The notes beneath the pieces are model-generated. The model did not search any database and was not told the DNA's origin. It saw only the letters and a program-made list of their open reading frames with translations. Positions 8,143-17,107 of a stretch of DNA of 38,195 nt are shown here, piece after piece. Made by a program: the position numbers and the translations under genes. How positions within the stretch are numbered: position 1 is the stretch's first letter; the number at the start of each line of letters is the position of its first letter. Origin of the DNA: Dysgonamonadaceae bacterium (GTDB lineage: Bacteria; Bacteroidota; Bacteroidia; Bacteroidales; Azobacteroidaceae); NCBI GenBank assembly GCA_031272075.1, contig JAISUK010000020.1:1-38195 (forward strand), in the 5' to 3' direction.

Positions 8143-9772
8143 ATTATTCATATTTGCTGCATTTTTTTGTCTTTTGTCGATTACATCCTGTTTCGATGAT
8201 AAGGGCAACTACGATTACACTGTTTTGAACGAAATTTATGTCGATACGACAGGAGTGCAGACCACTTTCACTCGAAGCCAGTTCGACAGCCTTGTGATCA
8301 CGCCCGATATCCGGTTTACCGAAGCAACCATCGACAACGCCAATTTGGAGTTTAAATGGGTGCTGTATTCGGATAAGTTCGTAAATGAAGCATCTGCTAC
8401 AGAAAAGCTTACGACGGAACGCGATCTGAAAATGGTTGTTACCCAACAACCTCAACCCGATCCGTATGCCATTATGCTGTACATAACCGATAAACAGAAC
8501 AATACGGTATATCAGACAAAATATTCATTGACAGTGATCGCTTCGGTTATTTCCGGCTGGGTGGTGTTGCATACCGGCAGCGATGGCAGCGATTTGGACT
8601 ATATTGCAACAACAAATTCCGTTCCGGGACTTGAGACAAATCGCCGGATGAGAAATGTCTATTCTTCAATGAATGGCGTGAAAATAGGCGGAAATCCGCT
8701 TTTTGTGTCAACCGTTAGGATAAATACCACGATTGTAGATAATGTGTATGTCGGTACCGATAGCGAATTTTTGTTGCTTTCGGGCAAAGATTTCAGTTTG
8801 CAGCACAAAAACGAAGAGATGTTCAAAAATCCCGTTTCCCGCATCCTGCCTCAGTTTGTCGGGCATGGCGGTCGGTATGGCGTTCATCACTCCACGCTTT
8901 TGATCAACGACGGGAAAGTGCATTGCATAAACAATCAGGCTTCGCCATACTGGATTTATGCCTTCTCGAATGCGCTTCCCAACAGCAGTTCGTTGAAAGG
9001 AGAGGTGAGTGTCGCGCCTTATGTTTATTTTTCTGAGCAGCCTTCCTCATTTGTCAATAATGCCGGCGCTTTTTATGATACCGTCGGGAAACGCTTTGTG
9101 CGCTTGCCTTATTCCTATTGGGAAGAAGAGCCGCTTTTGCCTTTTGCCGAACAACTGCCCACAGCGCGTTTTGACGTGAACAATATTGGGAAAGACCTGA
9201 TGTACTTCGACAACGGTTATGAAGCGGAAGGATTTGCGCTGTTTACCGATGGCGCAAGTCGCGAATTGTATCGCATCAAGTTCAATACCATTACATTTCT
9301 CGATTTTGAGCATGTAAACGAGGAAAATCCGGAAATACACAATCTCGCGCGAACAATTTACGATATGAGCGCACTGCCCGAAATCTATGACGCTCGCTTT
9401 TATGCTTCAGGTACAAGAGGTTATTATTTTTATTACGCAACGGAAAGAAATATCTATGCATTCAGTTATGCGGGCTCCAAGCAGGCTGTGCTGGTAAATG
9501 ATCCGTTTCCGGAAGACGAAAAAATAACCAATCTGAAAATATACAACACAGGTATTTGGTCGGCTTTACGCGATGTTTCGGGAACGATAATGTATGTGTC
9601 CACTTGGAACGGCAAAGAGGGAAAATTGTATGAATTCGCGATCAATACCTCGTCTGGCGCATTTTACAACCTGAATGAAATAAACGGAGTTGTAAATCGA
9701 AAAGCGCCCTTGAATGTTTTCGACAACTTTGGAAAAATAGTTGATATGAGCGTAAAAATTGAAGGCTATTAA
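8129..9772 (+). CDS. PKD-like family lipoprotein
   Basis: I place the start at ATG 8129, not further upstream, because this gives a lipoprotein signal ending ITSC (Cys21) followed by FDDKGNYDY, the usual mature start of this SusCD-associated family. The 547-residue protein has a beta-sandwich N-terminal part (residues 25-160, ending in YSLTVIASVISGWVVL). A long C-terminal part reads as a beta-propeller (TGSDGSDLDYIATT, later YYFYYATERNIYAFSYAG). It is probably a surface accessory of the transporter, perhaps ligand capture. The function is not known. The family is recognised by architecture and neighbourhood. Confidence 0.8.
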   Translation: MDRDKLFIFAAFFCLLSITSCFDDKGNYDYTVLNEIYVDTTGVQTTFTRSQFDSLVITPDIRFTEATIDNANLEFKWVLYSDKFVNEASATEKLTTERDLKMVVTQQPQPDPYAIMLYITDKQNNTVYQTKYSLTVIASVISGWVVLHTGSDGSDLDYIATTNSVPGLETNRRMRNVYSSMNGVKIGGNPLFVSTVRINTTIVDNVYVGTDSEFLLLSGKDFSLQHKNEEMFKNPVSRILPQFVGHGGRYGVHHSTLLINDGKVHCINNQASPYWIYAFSNALPNSSSLKGEVSVAPYVYFSEQPSSFVNNAGAFYDTVGKRFVRLPYSYWEEEPLLPFAEQLPTARFDVNNIGKDLMYFDNGYEAEGFALFTDGASRELYRIKFNTITFLDFEHVNEENPEIHNLARTIYDMSALPEIYDARFYASGTRGYYFYYATERNIYAFSYAGSKQAVLVNDPFPEDEKITNLKIYNTGIWSALRDVSGTIMYVSTWNGKEGKLYEFAINTSSGAFYNLNEINGVVNRKAPLNVFDNFGKIVDMSVKIEGY

Positions 9773-9785
9773 CAAAATAAATACA

Positions 9786-11771
9786 ATGAGAAGGATATTT
9801 TTGACACTTATTGGCTTGATAACGCTGATTGCGTGGGTTAATGCACAGGAAACCCTCAAATCGGTTTCATATATTCCCGACAGAATAACTCGCGGGCAAC
9901 CATTAACCGTTATTTATCGCAACGATATGACCGTTTTGGCCGGCAAAGAGAGCATAGAGGGCGTTGTTTATTATTACAAAGATTATGTTTGGTATGGCAA
10001 CGACCTGCAAATGCGGAAAACGGATACGGCGTGGATCGCGGAAATTACAGTTCCGACCGATGCAGCCTTGACGGCCTTCAAATTCGCTGCCGATGGCATA
10101 TCCGACACCGGAGGAGAGGAAACTTACGTGCAGTTTACCGTCAATGAAACCGGACAAAATATCCCTTCAGCATTCACCGGATGGGGTTTGTTGCGAGGAG
10201 CATCCAGCGTTCGCTACTCCATTCCGGAGTATTTTACCGATACAACGAATCAGATTCCCGACAATGTGCTGCTGTTCTGGTATAATCAAACCCTGAAATT
10301 AGATCCCTCACAACGCCGAAATATTTGGTTTTATGCGGCGCAAACGATGGATCATTTGAACCATTTTCCGGAAAATGCCGCTATTCGGGCGGATATAGAT
10401 TTTGTTTTGTCGCTCGACAGCGCCAATCAAGCCGACGAGGAGGATTTGCTGAAATGTATCACCGCCGCTCGACGGTTTTTACGCAACGATTCATTGGCAT
10501 CTGTCATCGAGAGTCTTGTGAGAGCAAAATTTCCCAATGGAATAATGGCAAGGGACGATGCCTTGTATCGGATTTTCAGAATCAGCGACCTTGCAGAAAA
10601 GGAAAACGAATTGGAAAAATTATTGAAACGCTTTCCGGCAGCGCGTTTTGTTGATATTGAAACCGAAAATACCGGCCTTTATTACGGCAAAATTTTCCAA
10701 AGCGTAATTTACAACAGGATTGTGAAAAACAACGATTATTCGCTGCTTGAACGCTATATTCACGATGTGCCTTACGAATTTCTTGCAACTTTTTTCTGGC
10801 ATATCGTTCAAATTCCCTACCGCGATAATCTTATGACGGCAAAACAACTTTTTCCGCACGCACAATTGATTATTGATGAGATATTTATGCGCCAACGGCG
10901 AATGAAGATGCAGGTGTATTCGCCCAAGGAATGGCACAACAAACTACTTTCCGACAATAAGGCGGCATTGCTCGCATGGTCGAAGATACTTGATGAAACC
11001 GGCTCAACCGATGAATCTTTCGCTTGGATGCAGCAGATCGCGCCGTTTTTTGAAGGAAAATCTTCCGATTTTTCCGATTTTTATATGCTGATACTCGAAA
11101 AAACAGGTCGCAGTGACTTGATAAGATCGGTTGTAGAGTCGGGAGTCAAAGAAAATGCCGCTTCTCCGAAGATGCTTGAGTGGCTTAAAAAGAATTATCA
11201 GGGCGACGATTTTGAAACGTATGTCGCGACAATGAAAGAAAAGTCAAAAATCGAAGAACAGCAGGCTGAAATTAATAAGCATCTAATAAACAGTCCGATA
11301 CAACTCTTTGAGTTGGAAAATCTTTCGGGCGAAAAAGTGGATATGTCTGCAAAGAAAGGGAAAATAATGGTTCTCGACTTTTGGGCAACATGGTGCGCTC
11401 CCTGCAAAGCGGCAATGCCGGGGATGCAAATGGCAGTGGAAAAATACAAATCCGACAATCAAGTGGAGTTTTATTTTATTTCCACGATGGAAACCGATCC
11501 GAAATATAAGCAAAAAATACATGATTTTCTGAATGAGAAAAAATATGATTTTAATGTTTTGCTCGACCGTCGGCGCGATGATAAGCATCAGGATTTGGTG
11601 TATTCGACTTATGCCGCAGCCTTCCATTTTTCGGGAATTCCCCAAAAAATGATTATTGACGGAAACGGCAACCTCCGCTGGCGTTCAACCGGATACGGAG
11701 GAAGTCCGTCTGCACTTGTCGATGAAATCAGCTTTGTCATCGAACTTCTAAAAAAGGAATCGAAATTATAA
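9786..11771 (+). CDS. Secreted TlpA-like thioredoxin-fold protein with long N-terminal domain
   Basis: The 661-residue protein starts at ATG 9786 and has a signal peptide ending WVNAQ. Residues 25-510 form an unusual long region: a beta-sandwich start (IPDRITRGQPLTVIYRNDM) and then helical repeat-like sequence. The C-terminal 150 residues are a TlpA/ResA-type thioredoxin domain with WCAPC (Cys537 and Cys540), the FWATWC lead-in and the cis-proline segment SGIPQKMIID. It should act as a periplasmic disulfide reductase or a redox partner for a protein in this operon. Thioredoxin-like genes after SusCD-DUF4843-PKD sets recur in Bacteroidota, but their role is unclear. The spacing from the previous gene is 13 bases. 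Confidence 0.85.
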   Translation: MRRIFLTLIGLITLIAWVNAQETLKSVSYIPDRITRGQPLTVIYRNDMTVLAGKESIEGVVYYYKDYVWYGNDLQMRKTDTAWIAEITVPTDAALTAFKFAADGISDTGGEETYVQFTVNETGQNIPSAFTGWGLLRGASSVRYSIPEYFTDTTNQIPDNVLLFWYNQTLKLDPSQRRNIWFYAAQTMDHLNHFPENAAIRADIDFVLSLDSANQADEEDLLKCITAARRFLRNDSLASVIESLVRAKFPNGIMARDDALYRIFRISDLAEKENELEKLLKRFPAARFVDIETENTGLYYGKIFQSVIYNRIVKNNDYSLLERYIHDVPYEFLATFFWHIVQIPYRDNLMTAKQLFPHAQLIIDEIFMRQRRMKMQVYSPKEWHNKLLSDNKAALLAWSKILDETGSTDESFAWMQQIAPFFEGKSSDFSDFYMLILEKTGRSDLIRSVVESGVKENAASPKMLEWLKKNYQGDDFETYVATMKEKSKIEEQQAEINKHLINSPIQLFELENLSGEKVDMSAKKGKIMVLDFWATWCAPCKAAMPGMQMAVEKYKSDNQVEFYFISTMETDPKYKQKIHDFLNEKKYDFNVLLDRRRDDKHQDLVYSTYAAAFHFSGIPQKMIIDGNGNLRWRSTGYGGSPSALVDEISFVIELLKKESKL

Positions 11772-11810
11772 AATAAATATCTGAGTATTAGTATTTTAAT
11801 AAATTAAATT

Positions 11811-13418
11811 ATGAACAAGAAAATTACTTTCATTTTGGCAATCATCGCCATTTTATCAGGCTCATCTACGTTAGTAAAGGGCGAAAAACAGATTGTTACG
11901 GTTAATTCTTACACTTATTCAGCCGGTGCAACAAAACCGGAAACGCCAACATCTACTCTCGGCAAGTTTTATAATCAGGCAAACAAACTTGATTTGGAAC
12001 TTAATTCCTCAAGCAAATCTGTCTATTCTTATAATGCAAAAGGGCAGGTTGATACGCTTATTAAGTATTCGTGGAACGCCAATACGAATACTTGGAGCAT
12101 CTCTTCAAAAACCGGTTACGAATACGACGAAGCCGGACAAATGACGCGGGCAAATACCTACAACATCAATACCGATACCTTGATGTCGTATATTCATTAT
12201 TTGAATTACGAAAAAGGGCAGTACAAAGATGCGAAAACGATGAATTATAACGGCACTGCGGTAACTTATTGGGCGCATTATGATTATACCTTCGACGGCG
12301 ATTTGGTAACGGAAGCGATTCGCTCCTACAAACCCAATGAAGAAACTGCAAATTATATTGACAAAACAATATATTCTTACAGTAATGGGAAAAGAACGGG
12401 CGCTGAGGTGCAGGCTTACGTGAGCGGCGAATGGCAATCGGGTATTTCCGGCACTACAACCGAAACTTACTCCTACGATGCGGAAGGTTTGCTTTTTAAA
12501 ACGGTAAAGTCGTCGATCAGCCGCTATGGTACTTATATTGATGAGACAGAAAATATTTATGGTGATCTACAATCGGCTTATGCCCCGCTCAATCTCACTG
12601 CGTCGGTGAAAACGGGCGCCGGAGTCCCCGTTAATACCGTCGAATTGAACTGGACTGCTTCGCCATCGGCCGCAATAACCGGATATAAAGTGATTTGCGA
12701 CTCAATCGTTGCAGACGTTGTTTCCGGAACTACATTCACTACTGCAACTACCGTCCAAAATGGGAAGCACGAATTTGCCGTGATCGCAATTGCAGGCTCG
12801 GATTATAAAAATATTTCCAATCGCGTTTCGCTCGATGTGCTGGATGAGGGTGTAAAACCGGCTGAAAATCTGAAAGTTACGGGAATTTCAGACAAATTGG
12901 AATCCGATGGATCGTACAATGTTACGGTAACTTGGGACGCTGCAACGACCAATTCGGTTAAAACTTCTTACAAAATTTATTATGCTGAGTATTATTCTGT
13001 TACGGCAACAGAATCGCCGGCTACCATAAATATGGCTTCTTATATTTGCGAAGGGACAAACACTGAAGGTGATTTATATGGAAAGGATATTGCGATTTAT
13101 GTAGTTGCGATTTATGAAACCGGAATTGCAGAGAAATCGAATATCGTTACCGTAAATCCGTTCAATAAAACGCTTTCCGCACTGCAAAATGTTAAGAAAG
13201 CAGCGACTATTGTGGCTTATCCCAATCCTGCGACTGACGTTATTTTGTTAAGCGATCAGGCAGTTGTCTCCGAAGTTTATTCTTTGACGGGAAAGAAAGT
13301 GAAATCGGTGAAAAATGTTTCGATAATAAATGTATCCGATTTGTCTTCGGGAATTTATCTGATCAAAACAATCAATCCCGATGGACAACCTACAACTCAG
13401 AAAATCGTCGTAAAATAA
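11811..13418 (+). CDS. Secreted FN3-domain protein with type IX secretion sorting tail
   Basis: The 535-residue protein has a signal peptide (about 1-24). A region rich in Tyr and Asn with short YxYDxxG-like strands follows (about 60-255, e.g. YEYDEAGQMTRANTY, YSYDAEGLLFKTVKSS), reminiscent of RHS/YD-type beta hairpins. Two fibronectin type III-like domains lie at about 258-345 and 350-450. The tail at about 465-535 (YPNPATDVILLSDQ, then VYSLTGKKV, then LSSGIYLIK, ending QKIVVK) is a Por-secretion C-terminal sorting domain, so export by T9SS and anchoring at the cell surface are expected. It is the last gene of the operon and ends before a strong terminator. The ligand is unknown; adhesion or ligand binding is my inference. 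Confidence 0.85.
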   Translation: MNKKITFILAIIAILSGSSTLVKGEKQIVTVNSYTYSAGATKPETPTSTLGKFYNQANKLDLELNSSSKSVYSYNAKGQVDTLIKYSWNANTNTWSISSKTGYEYDEAGQMTRANTYNINTDTLMSYIHYLNYEKGQYKDAKTMNYNGTAVTYWAHYDYTFDGDLVTEAIRSYKPNEETANYIDKTIYSYSNGKRTGAEVQAYVSGEWQSGISGTTTETYSYDAEGLLFKTVKSSISRYGTYIDETENIYGDLQSAYAPLNLTASVKTGAGVPVNTVELNWTASPSAAITGYKVICDSIVADVVSGTTFTTATTVQNGKHEFAVIAIAGSDYKNISNRVSLDVLDEGVKPAENLKVTGISDKLESDGSYNVTVTWDAATTNSVKTSYKIYYAEYYSVTATESPATINMASYICEGTNTEGDLYGKDIAIYVVAIYETGIAEKSNIVTVNPFNKTLSALQNVKKAATIVAYPNPATDVILLSDQAVVSEVYSLTGKKVKSVKNVSIINVSDLSSGIYLIKTINPDGQPTTQKIVVK

Positions 13419-13433
13419 TCCATTCATAAAAAT

Positions 13434-13472
13434 GCCTCCTGCCTCGTTGCCGCGATTCGGGAGGCTTTTTTT
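13434..13472 (+). terminator. Rho-independent terminator of the SusCD operon
   Basis: GCCTCCTG (13434-13441) pairs with CGGGAGGC (13458-13465), eight pairs with one G-U, followed by seven T. It begins 15 bases after the stop of the T9SS-tailed protein. Confidence 0.88.
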
Positions 13473-13796
13473 ATTTTCCTACTTGGCGAAACCTTTGCGC
13501 ACTTTGCGGTTTAATCAATTATTGGCTTTTGAGACAGCCTCGGAAGACAAAACCGCCCCCGCCCCTGAGAGATCCTCCGTTTTTCTTCTTTGAGGCAATC
13601 TCATCAATAATTTTACGCGAAAATAAATCCTATTTCGTCAAAATCTCCGCTCATATTTTTAAAAATAAGTGGTATTTTACATGTTTTTCAAAAAATCTTG
13701 CATTTTTTGAAGGAATTTAATGCCTATTTTTGCCCCCAAATGTTTGATGGATCATTTTACATTTTATTTTTATGAATAAACTAATAACAAAAAAAC
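13473..13796 (+). other. Intergenic region between the two operons
   Basis: No gene is convincing. The 63-residue open frame at 13529-13720 is proline- and phenylalanine-rich with no family signal. At 13492-13511 there is a CTTTGCGCACTTTGCGG motif of a kind I remember as dispersed in Bacteroidota intergenic DNA. A C-rich patch follows (13555-13565). The promoter of the next operon is at 13725-13732. Confidence 0.5.
13725..13732 (+). promoter_or_regulatory. -7 box of the polysaccharide-degradation operon
   Basis: TATTTTTG fits TAnnTTTG and lies 64 bases before the first gene. TTTG at 13706-13709 could be the -33 element with a short 15-base spacing. Confidence 0.45.
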
Positions 13797-16784
13797 ATGA
13801 TGCGAATACTCATTCTATCGATTGTTTTGCCATTATTTGTTGTGGCACAAGCATTTTCGCAAACAAACAAATTGTCATCGCCCGACGGGAAGTTGCGTTT
13901 TGAACTGCATGAGCAGCAACCGCAAGGCGAATTGGAGTACGAAATCAATTACGACGGACTGCCTGTGATCTTGCCCTCGCCATTGGGCATCAGCAACTGG
14001 GAAAAGGACATGATGCTGGAAGCCGTAGCAGACACGGCGGTAAATACCGTATGGAAAACCGTTTACGGCGAACGCGCCGAAGTGAAGGACCACTATAACC
14101 AACGGACTTTCATCTTCAAATCGAATGAGCGCAGCAGCAATCGACTTCAGGTGATCGTCCGCGCTTACAACGAAGGCATCGCTTTTCGCTATAAGTATAT
14201 AGGAAACAATTACTTGCGTATCACCGCAGAGAAGACCGCCTTTTGTGTTCCCGAAAATACTTATTGCTGGCACGCTCCGTTTGCCCAGGCGATACATACC
14301 AAAATGCCGGTAAAAGACTGGAAGGAGGAAGCAGAACGGCCACTCACGCTGCAACTGGCCAACGGATTGTATGCCGCACTGGGTGAAGCGGCAATGGTGA
14401 ACTACAGCCGCACAAAGTTTTATGTCCGCAAGGGGGAAGAAAACATCATCCGATGTGTCATGTACGACCCGGTGGAGGAAATTGCGCCTTTTGCCACTCC
14501 TTGGCGGGTGGTGATGGTGGCTACCCAACCCAAAGAGTTGCTGGCCAACAACGACCTCTTTCTCAACCTCAATCAGGCATGTGAAATTGCAAACACTTCG
14601 TGGATCAAACCGGGAAAAATAATGCGGGTTACCCAACTGAATACCGAATTTGCAAAAAAAGTGGTCGATTTCGCCGTAAAACGTAGACTGGAATACATCC
14701 ATTTCGATTCGGGGTGGTATGGCCGTGAGGTAGAGAAAGAATCCGACCCCCGAAAGTCGATCGCCAATTGCAATATGGAGGAAATCGTGAATTACGCCAA
14801 GTCGAAAGGTATCGGCGTATGGCTTTATGTAAACCAACGGGCGCTCGACGAATACCTGGACGAGATATTGCCTTTGTATCAATCGTGGGGCGTAGCCGGC
14901 ATCAAGTTTGGGTTTGTGCACGTAGGCTCATTCCGCTGGACTACCTGGTTGCATGAGGCGGTGGAAAAATGCGCGCGCTATAATATCATGGTTGACATTC
15001 ACGACGAATACCGCCCAACAGGATTCAGCCGCACCTTCCCCAACTTGCTTACGCAGGAAGGCGTGCGAGGCAACGAAGAATTTCCCGACGGAGTGAATAA
15101 CACTACGCTGCCTTTCACCCGATTTTTGGCCGGAGCAGCCGATGCCACAGTCTGTTATTACCATCGCAGTGAGTTGAAAACGACGCTGCCGTTGAATGCC
15201 CGCTCGCTGAAAAATACTCCCTGCCACCAGATGGCGTTGTCGGTCATCAACTACAGCCCGCTGCAATACCTTTATTGGTACGATATGCCCGACGACTGCC
15301 AGGACGAGCCTGAATTGGCATTTTTTGATGAACTCTATACCGTATGGGACGACACCCGCGTGCTCGAAGGAAGTATCGGAGAATATGTCAGCATCGCCCG
15401 CCGCAAAGGCGACAAATGGTTTGTAGGAAGCATCACCAACAACGATGCCAGGAAGTATGAATTTGCTTTCGATTTCCTCGATCCGAATAAGGAATACGAG
15501 TTGCGATTGTTTACCGATGGCGGCGAAAAAGTCAAAACCCGGACACACGTCGCCATACAAACCAAAAAAGTGACCTCGAAGAGCAAAATAAAACTGGAAT
15601 TATTGCCGCGTGGCGGTTGCGCCATGATTGTCTCCGAAATGCCAGGTAAAACCGGCAATTTCGACCCCAATAAGGCTTTGGATTATTGTGTGACGCAAGT
15701 AGAAAAATCTTTGCCACAACTGACGGACGAGCATAAAATACCGAATATCATCCTGAACGACAGCCCCTCTAAGAACTGGAACTGTGCCGGTTACAGCGAT
15801 TGGAGAAGCGGATTTTGGCCGGGCATCCTCTGGTATACTTACGAATACGGCCATGACGAAAATACCAGGCAGCAGGCGGAGCGCTTCTCCAAAGCGCTCT
15901 TCCCGATAGCCGGACGCAAGGTGGTCAGTCACGACCTCGGATTCCAGATCTACTGCAGTCTGGGCAACGGCTATCGCATCACCGGGAACCCGGAATACAA
16001 AGAGATCATGTTGCGCGTAGCCGATTCGTTGGCTACACTGTACCATCCTGTGGTGGGCACCATCTGTTCCTGGCCATACATGAAACAGTGGCCGCACAAC
16101 ACCATTATCGACAATATGATGAACCTTGAGTTACTGTTCTGGGCGGCGAAAAACGGAGGCGGCAAGCAACTGTACGACATTGCTTACCGCCATGCCGAAG
16201 TAACGCGGCAAAACCATTTCCGCAATGATTTCAGTACCTACCACGTGGTCGTCTACGACACCATCACGGGAAAAAAACTGCAAGGGAAAACGCACCAGGG
16301 ATATGCCGACGAAACGATGTGGGCGCGCGGACAGGCCTGGGCAATCTACGGCTTCACCCTCGCATACCGCGAAACCAAAAACAAGGCATTCCTCGAAACA
16401 GCCATCAAAGCGGTGGATATTTTTCTGAAAAATCTCCCCGAAGATGCTGTGCCTTATTGGGATTTCCAGGCGCCGGACATCCCCAATGCTCCCAGAGATG
16501 CTTCGGCAGCCGCCATTGTCGCCTCAGCGCTGCTGGAATTGCAGCAATACGTGAAACCGACAAAAAAATCCACAGCCTACAAGGATGCCGCAGTGAAAAT
16601 CCTGAACGCTTTGTCATCGGAGAATTATCAAAGCAGGGACACAAACAATGCTTTCTTGCTCCATTCCACCGGCCACAAACCGAATAATTCGGAGGTGGAT
16701 GCCGCTATCATTTATGCCGATTATTATTACTTGGAAGCCTTGTTGCGACTCAAAAAGATAAAAGATGGACAGGATAGCATTTAA
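13797..16784 (+). CDS. Periplasmic GH97-GH88 fusion glycoside hydrolase
   Basis: This 995-residue protein joins two enzymes. After a signal peptide (about 1-22) comes a complete GH97: N-terminal beta domain (about 23-265), (beta/alpha)8 barrel (about 270-530) and C-terminal domain (about 530-620). The barrel carries IKFGFV (Gly372) and HDEYRPTG (Asp403, Glu404). Residues about 630-990 are a GH88 unsaturated glucuronyl hydrolase with WRSGFWPG (from 669), SHDLGF (Asp713), IDNMMN (Asp772) and ADETMWARGQAW. The two Asp residues are spaced like the catalytic pair of characterised GH88 enzymes. GH97 should cleave an alpha-glycoside; GH88 should remove the 4,5-unsaturated uronate left by the neighbouring lyase. 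I see no frameshift, so this is a genuine fusion in frame. The mutarotase gene overlaps it by 20 bases. Confidence 0.92.
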   Translation: MMRILILSIVLPLFVVAQAFSQTNKLSSPDGKLRFELHEQQPQGELEYEINYDGLPVILPSPLGISNWEKDMMLEAVADTAVNTVWKTVYGERAEVKDHYNQRTFIFKSNERSSNRLQVIVRAYNEGIAFRYKYIGNNYLRITAEKTAFCVPENTYCWHAPFAQAIHTKMPVKDWKEEAERPLTLQLANGLYAALGEAAMVNYSRTKFYVRKGEENIIRCVMYDPVEEIAPFATPWRVVMVATQPKELLANNDLFLNLNQACEIANTSWIKPGKIMRVTQLNTEFAKKVVDFAVKRRLEYIHFDSGWYGREVEKESDPRKSIANCNMEEIVNYAKSKGIGVWLYVNQRALDEYLDEILPLYQSWGVAGIKFGFVHVGSFRWTTWLHEAVEKCARYNIMVDIHDEYRPTGFSRTFPNLLTQEGVRGNEEFPDGVNNTTLPFTRFLAGAADATVCYYHRSELKTTLPLNARSLKNTPCHQMALSVINYSPLQYLYWYDMPDDCQDEPELAFFDELYTVWDDTRVLEGSIGEYVSIARRKGDKWFVGSITNNDARKYEFAFDFLDPNKEYELRLFTDGGEKVKTRTHVAIQTKKVTSKSKIKLELLPRGGCAMIVSEMPGKTGNFDPNKALDYCVTQVEKSLPQLTDEHKIPNIILNDSPSKNWNCAGYSDWRSGFWPGILWYTYEYGHDENTRQQAERFSKALFPIAGRKVVSHDLGFQIYCSLGNGYRITGNPEYKEIMLRVADSLATLYHPVVGTICSWPYMKQWPHNTIIDNMMNLELLFWAAKNGGGKQLYDIAYRHAEVTRQNHFRNDFSTYHVVVYDTITGKKLQGKTHQGYADETMWARGQAWAIYGFTLAYRETKNKAFLETAIKAVDIFLKNLPEDAVPYWDFQAPDIPNAPRDASAAAIVASALLELQQYVKPTKKSTAYKDAAVKILNALSSENYQSRDTNNAFLLHSTGHKPNNSEVDAAIIYADYYYLEALLRLKKIKDGQDSI

Positions 16785-17079
16785 AATGAAATTAAAGCCC
16801 GGATTCAAGGATGAGTATATCAAACGCCACAACGCGGTTTGGCCGGGCATCGCAGAGCTTATAAAGCGGTCGGGCATCAGCGATTATTCCATTTTTCTCG
16901 ACGAAGAGACCAATATCCTGTTCGGGATACAGAAAGTCGAAGGAAATGTGTCGTCACAAGACTTGGGCGCAACCAAAATCCAGCAAGAATGGTGGAACTA
17001 CATGAGCGATATCATGGAAGTAAACTCCGACAACTCGCCGGTGACCGTTTTTCTGGAAGAGGTGTTCTATCTGGCATAG
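16765..17079 (+). CDS. rhaM: L-rhamnose mutarotase
   Basis: This 104-residue cytoplasmic protein interconverts alpha and beta anomers of L-rhamnose. It matches the RhaM family over its whole length: FKMKLKPGFKDEY, RHNAVWPGI and the closing QEWWNYMSDIME. Tyr18 and His22, the active-site residues of the E. coli enzyme, fall at the same numbers. The start at 16765 gives the usual N-terminus and overlaps the GH97-GH88 gene by 20 bases, so the two are co-translated. Its place in this operon says that rhamnose, or a similar deoxysugar, is among the released sugars. Confidence 0.9.
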   Translation: MDRIAFKMKLKPGFKDEYIKRHNAVWPGIAELIKRSGISDYSIFLDEETNILFGIQKVEGNVSSQDLGATKIQQEWWNYMSDIMEVNSDNSPVTVFLEEVFYLA

Positions 17080-17107
17080 CAAAAATCATCGTAACAAGCA
17101 AAATAAC

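Noticed and set aside
10325-10654. Alternative-frame ORFs inside the thioredoxin-fold gene and similar shadows elsewhere
   Set aside because: They lie wholly within well-supported genes and their translations look like out-of-frame sequence.
13529-13720. 63-codon plus-strand frame before the polysaccharide operon
   Set aside because: It has low-complexity Pro and Phe content from a C-rich patch and AT-rich DNA, no start signal, and overlaps the promoter region.
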